The notes under the pieces were generated by a model that was not told the origin of the DNA, did not search any database, and saw only the letters and a list, made by a program, of their open reading frames with translations. The position numbers and the translations under genes are program-made. A stretch of 64,000 bases of DNA from CAVVFX01 sp963747535 (GTDB lineage: Bacteria; Acidobacteriota; Terriglobia; Bryobacterales; Bryobacteraceae), in the NCBI GenBank assembly GCA_963747535.1, contig CAVVFX010000019.1, positions 1 to 64,000 on the forward strand, read 5' to 3'. This document shows positions 62,458 through 64,000 of this stretch, piece by piece. Each line of letters starts with the position of its first letter. Position 1 is the stretch's first letter.

Positions 62458-63155
62458 CTACTTGAATAATATGTCTGCGAACTCGAAAAATCCCTGCTTA
62501 CCGATTACCCATTGTGCCGCCTTCAGCGCGCCGCGCGCGAAACCTTCGCGGCTGCGCGCCGTATGGCGAAGCGTGATGGTGTCGGCCGACGAATCGAAAC
62601 CGATCTCGTGCGTGCCGGGAATGGCGCCGGCACGATTCGATGCTACATCGATTCTATGATGATATCCGGCGCTCTTCATCTCTTCGACCAGCTTCAGCAG
62701 CGTACCCGACGGGGCGTCCTTCTTGGCCGAGTGATGAATCTCCCAGGCCCAGCTTCGTACAACTTCTCGCTGGCCAGGAGCCGCGCGGCTTCCGCGACGA
62801 TGCGGAAGAAGGCGTGCACGCCGATGGAGAAATTCGGACTCCAGACCAGGCCTGTTCCAGCGCTCTCCACGGCCTGGCGGACTTCCTGTATCTGGTCGAG
62901 CCAGCCGGTGGTTCCGACGACCAGGTTCACGCCTAGCGCCGCGATCCGGTCGCACATTTTCCGGCACGGCGGCGGGGATGGAGAACTCGATGGCGACATC
63001 GATGTCGCGAAAGTTGTCCGCGGTGATGCCTTCGAAATTGGCGTTGTTTGAATTCGTCGAGCTTGCAGCGTCACTGCGAAGCCGTATTCCGGGGCGAGGC
63101 TCTCGATGAGCTGGCCCATTTTTCCGTAACCTACGATGGCCAGATTATGGGGCAT
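62458..63155 (-). pseudogene. dapB: DapB 4-hydroxy-tetrahydrodipicolinate reductase, three frameshifts
   Basis: Pieces in three frames give a full ~230-residue DapB: the NAD(P)-binding start MPHNLAIVGYGKMGQLIESL, ANFEGITADNFRDIDVAIEF, NLVVGTTGWLDQIQEV and SPNFSIGVHAFFRIVA, then WAWEIHHSAKKDAPSGTLLK and HEIGFDSSADTITLRHTARS to the stop at 62458. Breaks lie near 63058, 62948 and 62748, each explained by one lost or gained base. The catalytic HHxxKxDxPSGT segment is intact. The gene lies between lysC and dapA, as expected of a lysine operon. Confidence 0.85.
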
Positions 63156-63190
63156 GGGTTAGAAACCTCCTGGGGTGGCGGGGCAGGCAA

Positions 63191-63263
63191 GGCAGACCAC
63201 ATAAAACGATGGTCTGCCCCACGGCTCCGGGCGGCGGCTCGACAGGCTGAAGTCTGTCCCACA
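63191..63263. repeat. Composite intergenic hairpin repeat upstream of dapB
   Basis: GGCAGACCA and TGGTCTGCC pair over 9 bp around the loop CATAAAACGA (63191-63218), followed by an AGTCT-type hairpin (GACAGGCTGAAGTCTGTC, about 63244-63261). It lies in the 115-base gap between lysC and dapB. Confidence 0.8.
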
Positions 63264-63270
63264 AGGATAT

Positions 63271-64000
63271 TCACAGGTCGAATACCTCCGGGTCGAGGTC
63301 GGGGAAGAATTCGGTGTGCAGGGATTCTACGGCCTGATGGAGATCTTTTTCGGCGACCACTAAGCTGAGATTCAACAGCGACGCTCCTTGCGAGATCATG
63401 CGGATGTTGATGCCGTCGCAGCGCTTCGAAGACGCGCGATGCCACGCCCGGCGTGTAGCGAATATTTTCTCCCACCAGGCAGACGATGGCCTGGTCGCTC
63501 TTCGATGCGACACTTCGGAGAACTCGCTCAGCTCCTCGCAGATCGCGTCCAGCGTTCGCGGTGTTGTCGATGGTCAGCGAGACACTGACTTCACTGGTCG
63601 CCACCATGTCCACGGGCGTTTCGTAGCGGTCGAAGACTTCGAAGATGCGGCGCAGAAACCCGTGCGCCATCAGCATACGAGTGGAGTGGATGTTCACCAG
63701 CGTGATCTTCCGTTTGCAGGCGATGGATTTGACCACGTTGCCGCAGTGCACCGCTTCGGCGACGATGCGCGTGCCGGGCACGTCCGGCCGGCGCGAATTC
63801 AGAATCAGCACCGGAATGTTCTTCTCGACGGCCGGGACGACGGTGGCCGGATGCAGCACTTTGGCGCCGAAATAGGCCAGCTCCGCGGCTTCGGCAAACG
63901 AGATGGTCTTTACGCGATGGCCGCCGGGAAGAATGGTCGGGTCGGCGGTCAGCATGCCGTCGACGTCGGTCCAGATCTGGATCTCTTCGGCGCCGATGCC
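63271..64000 (-). pseudogene. lysC: LysC aspartate kinase, 5'-partial and frameshifted
   Basis: The gene enters from the window's right edge and shows the aspartokinase nucleotide/substrate region (IWTDVDGMLTADPTILPGG, AAELAYFGAKVLHPATVVPA), then the ACT domains (KRKITLVNIHSTRMLMAHGF and SEVSVSLTIDNTANAG). One base is missing near 63419; in the restored frame the chain ends INIRMISQGASLLNLSLVVA and SLHTEFFPDLDPEVFDL at 63271. LysC makes aspartyl-phosphate for lysine, threonine and methionine. The type looks like the monofunctional LysC with tandem ACT domains. Confidence 0.82.

Overview
The window looks like a high-GC Acidobacteriota chromosome, most probably from the Solibacteres/Bryobacterales group. 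The best taxonomic clue is the secreted protein at 41185-42819: its C-terminal half matches the domain known as TIGR03437 ('Soli_cterm'), described from Candidatus Solibacter usitatus. Other hints are an Oar-like TonB-dependent receptor with an N-terminal carboxypeptidase-regulatory domain, a DUF1800/DUF1501 pair, several secreted TPR and beta-propeller proteins, PQQ and multihaem oxidoreductases, and many GC-rich intergenic repeats. All family calls come from reading the sequence; no database search was run.

Layout. 1-9 kb: an uncharacterised winged-helix protein, a frameshifted four-helix-bundle (23S IVS-type) gene, a uvrA with three frameshifts, a nucleotidyltransferase and a bifunctional fucokinase/GDP-fucose pyrophosphorylase. 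9-31 kb: mostly secreted catabolic and respiratory functions (PQQ-like propeller, TPR proteins, esterase, Oar-like receptor followed by a 7-haem cytochrome, cytochrome-PQQ alcohol dehydrogenase, GH78-like rhamnosidase), plus cyanase, PPK2, ThuA and a CrtC/AttH-like protein. 31-36 kb: DUF1501 and DUF1800 proteins. 36.6-39.5 kb: a TIR-NB-ARC-TPR protein with a nearly identical tandem TPR array, a defence/NLR-like candidate. 39.5-41.2 kb: repeats, a kinase/TolB-like remnant and a small His-rich secreted protein. 41-46.5 kb: two translationally coupled secreted proteins (Soli_cterm protein and propeller-lipase) and a 74-bp satellite array.

46.7-52.5 kb holds a coherent redox-regulatory operon: a membrane-anchored GcvH-like protein without the lipoyl-lysine motif, a HybA-type four-cluster ferredoxin, a NrfD/HybB-type membrane subunit, a sensor kinase with periplasmic haem-c-like motifs and a sigma-54 activator. 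A sigma-54-type -24/-12 promoter lies just upstream of the first gene, so the operon may regulate itself. 52.5-57 kb: archaemetzincin, a RelE-type toxin-antitoxin pair, and the conserved block recR-ybaB-dnaX-SRP RNA followed by an 89-bp satellite array. 57.6-64 kb: a secreted protein, mutM, a Rieske protein, an SDR and the lysine/diaminopimelate cluster dapD-dapA-dapB-lysC (the last is cut by the window end).

Two themes cut across the window. First, an intergenic hairpin family (arms pairing around a roughly constant 10-nt loop, CAAAAAACGA or close variants) recurs at about ten sites and as a tandem array; its stems show compensatory changes. Second, gene-disrupting single-base lesions concentrate in the first 5 kb and last 3 kb (IVS protein, uvrA, dapD, dapA, dapB, lysC). 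This looks more like assembly error than true decay, since DapA/B/D and LysC are normally essential for the cell wall. A further homopolymer lesion or programmed slippage site (A9) lies at the 3' end of dnaX.
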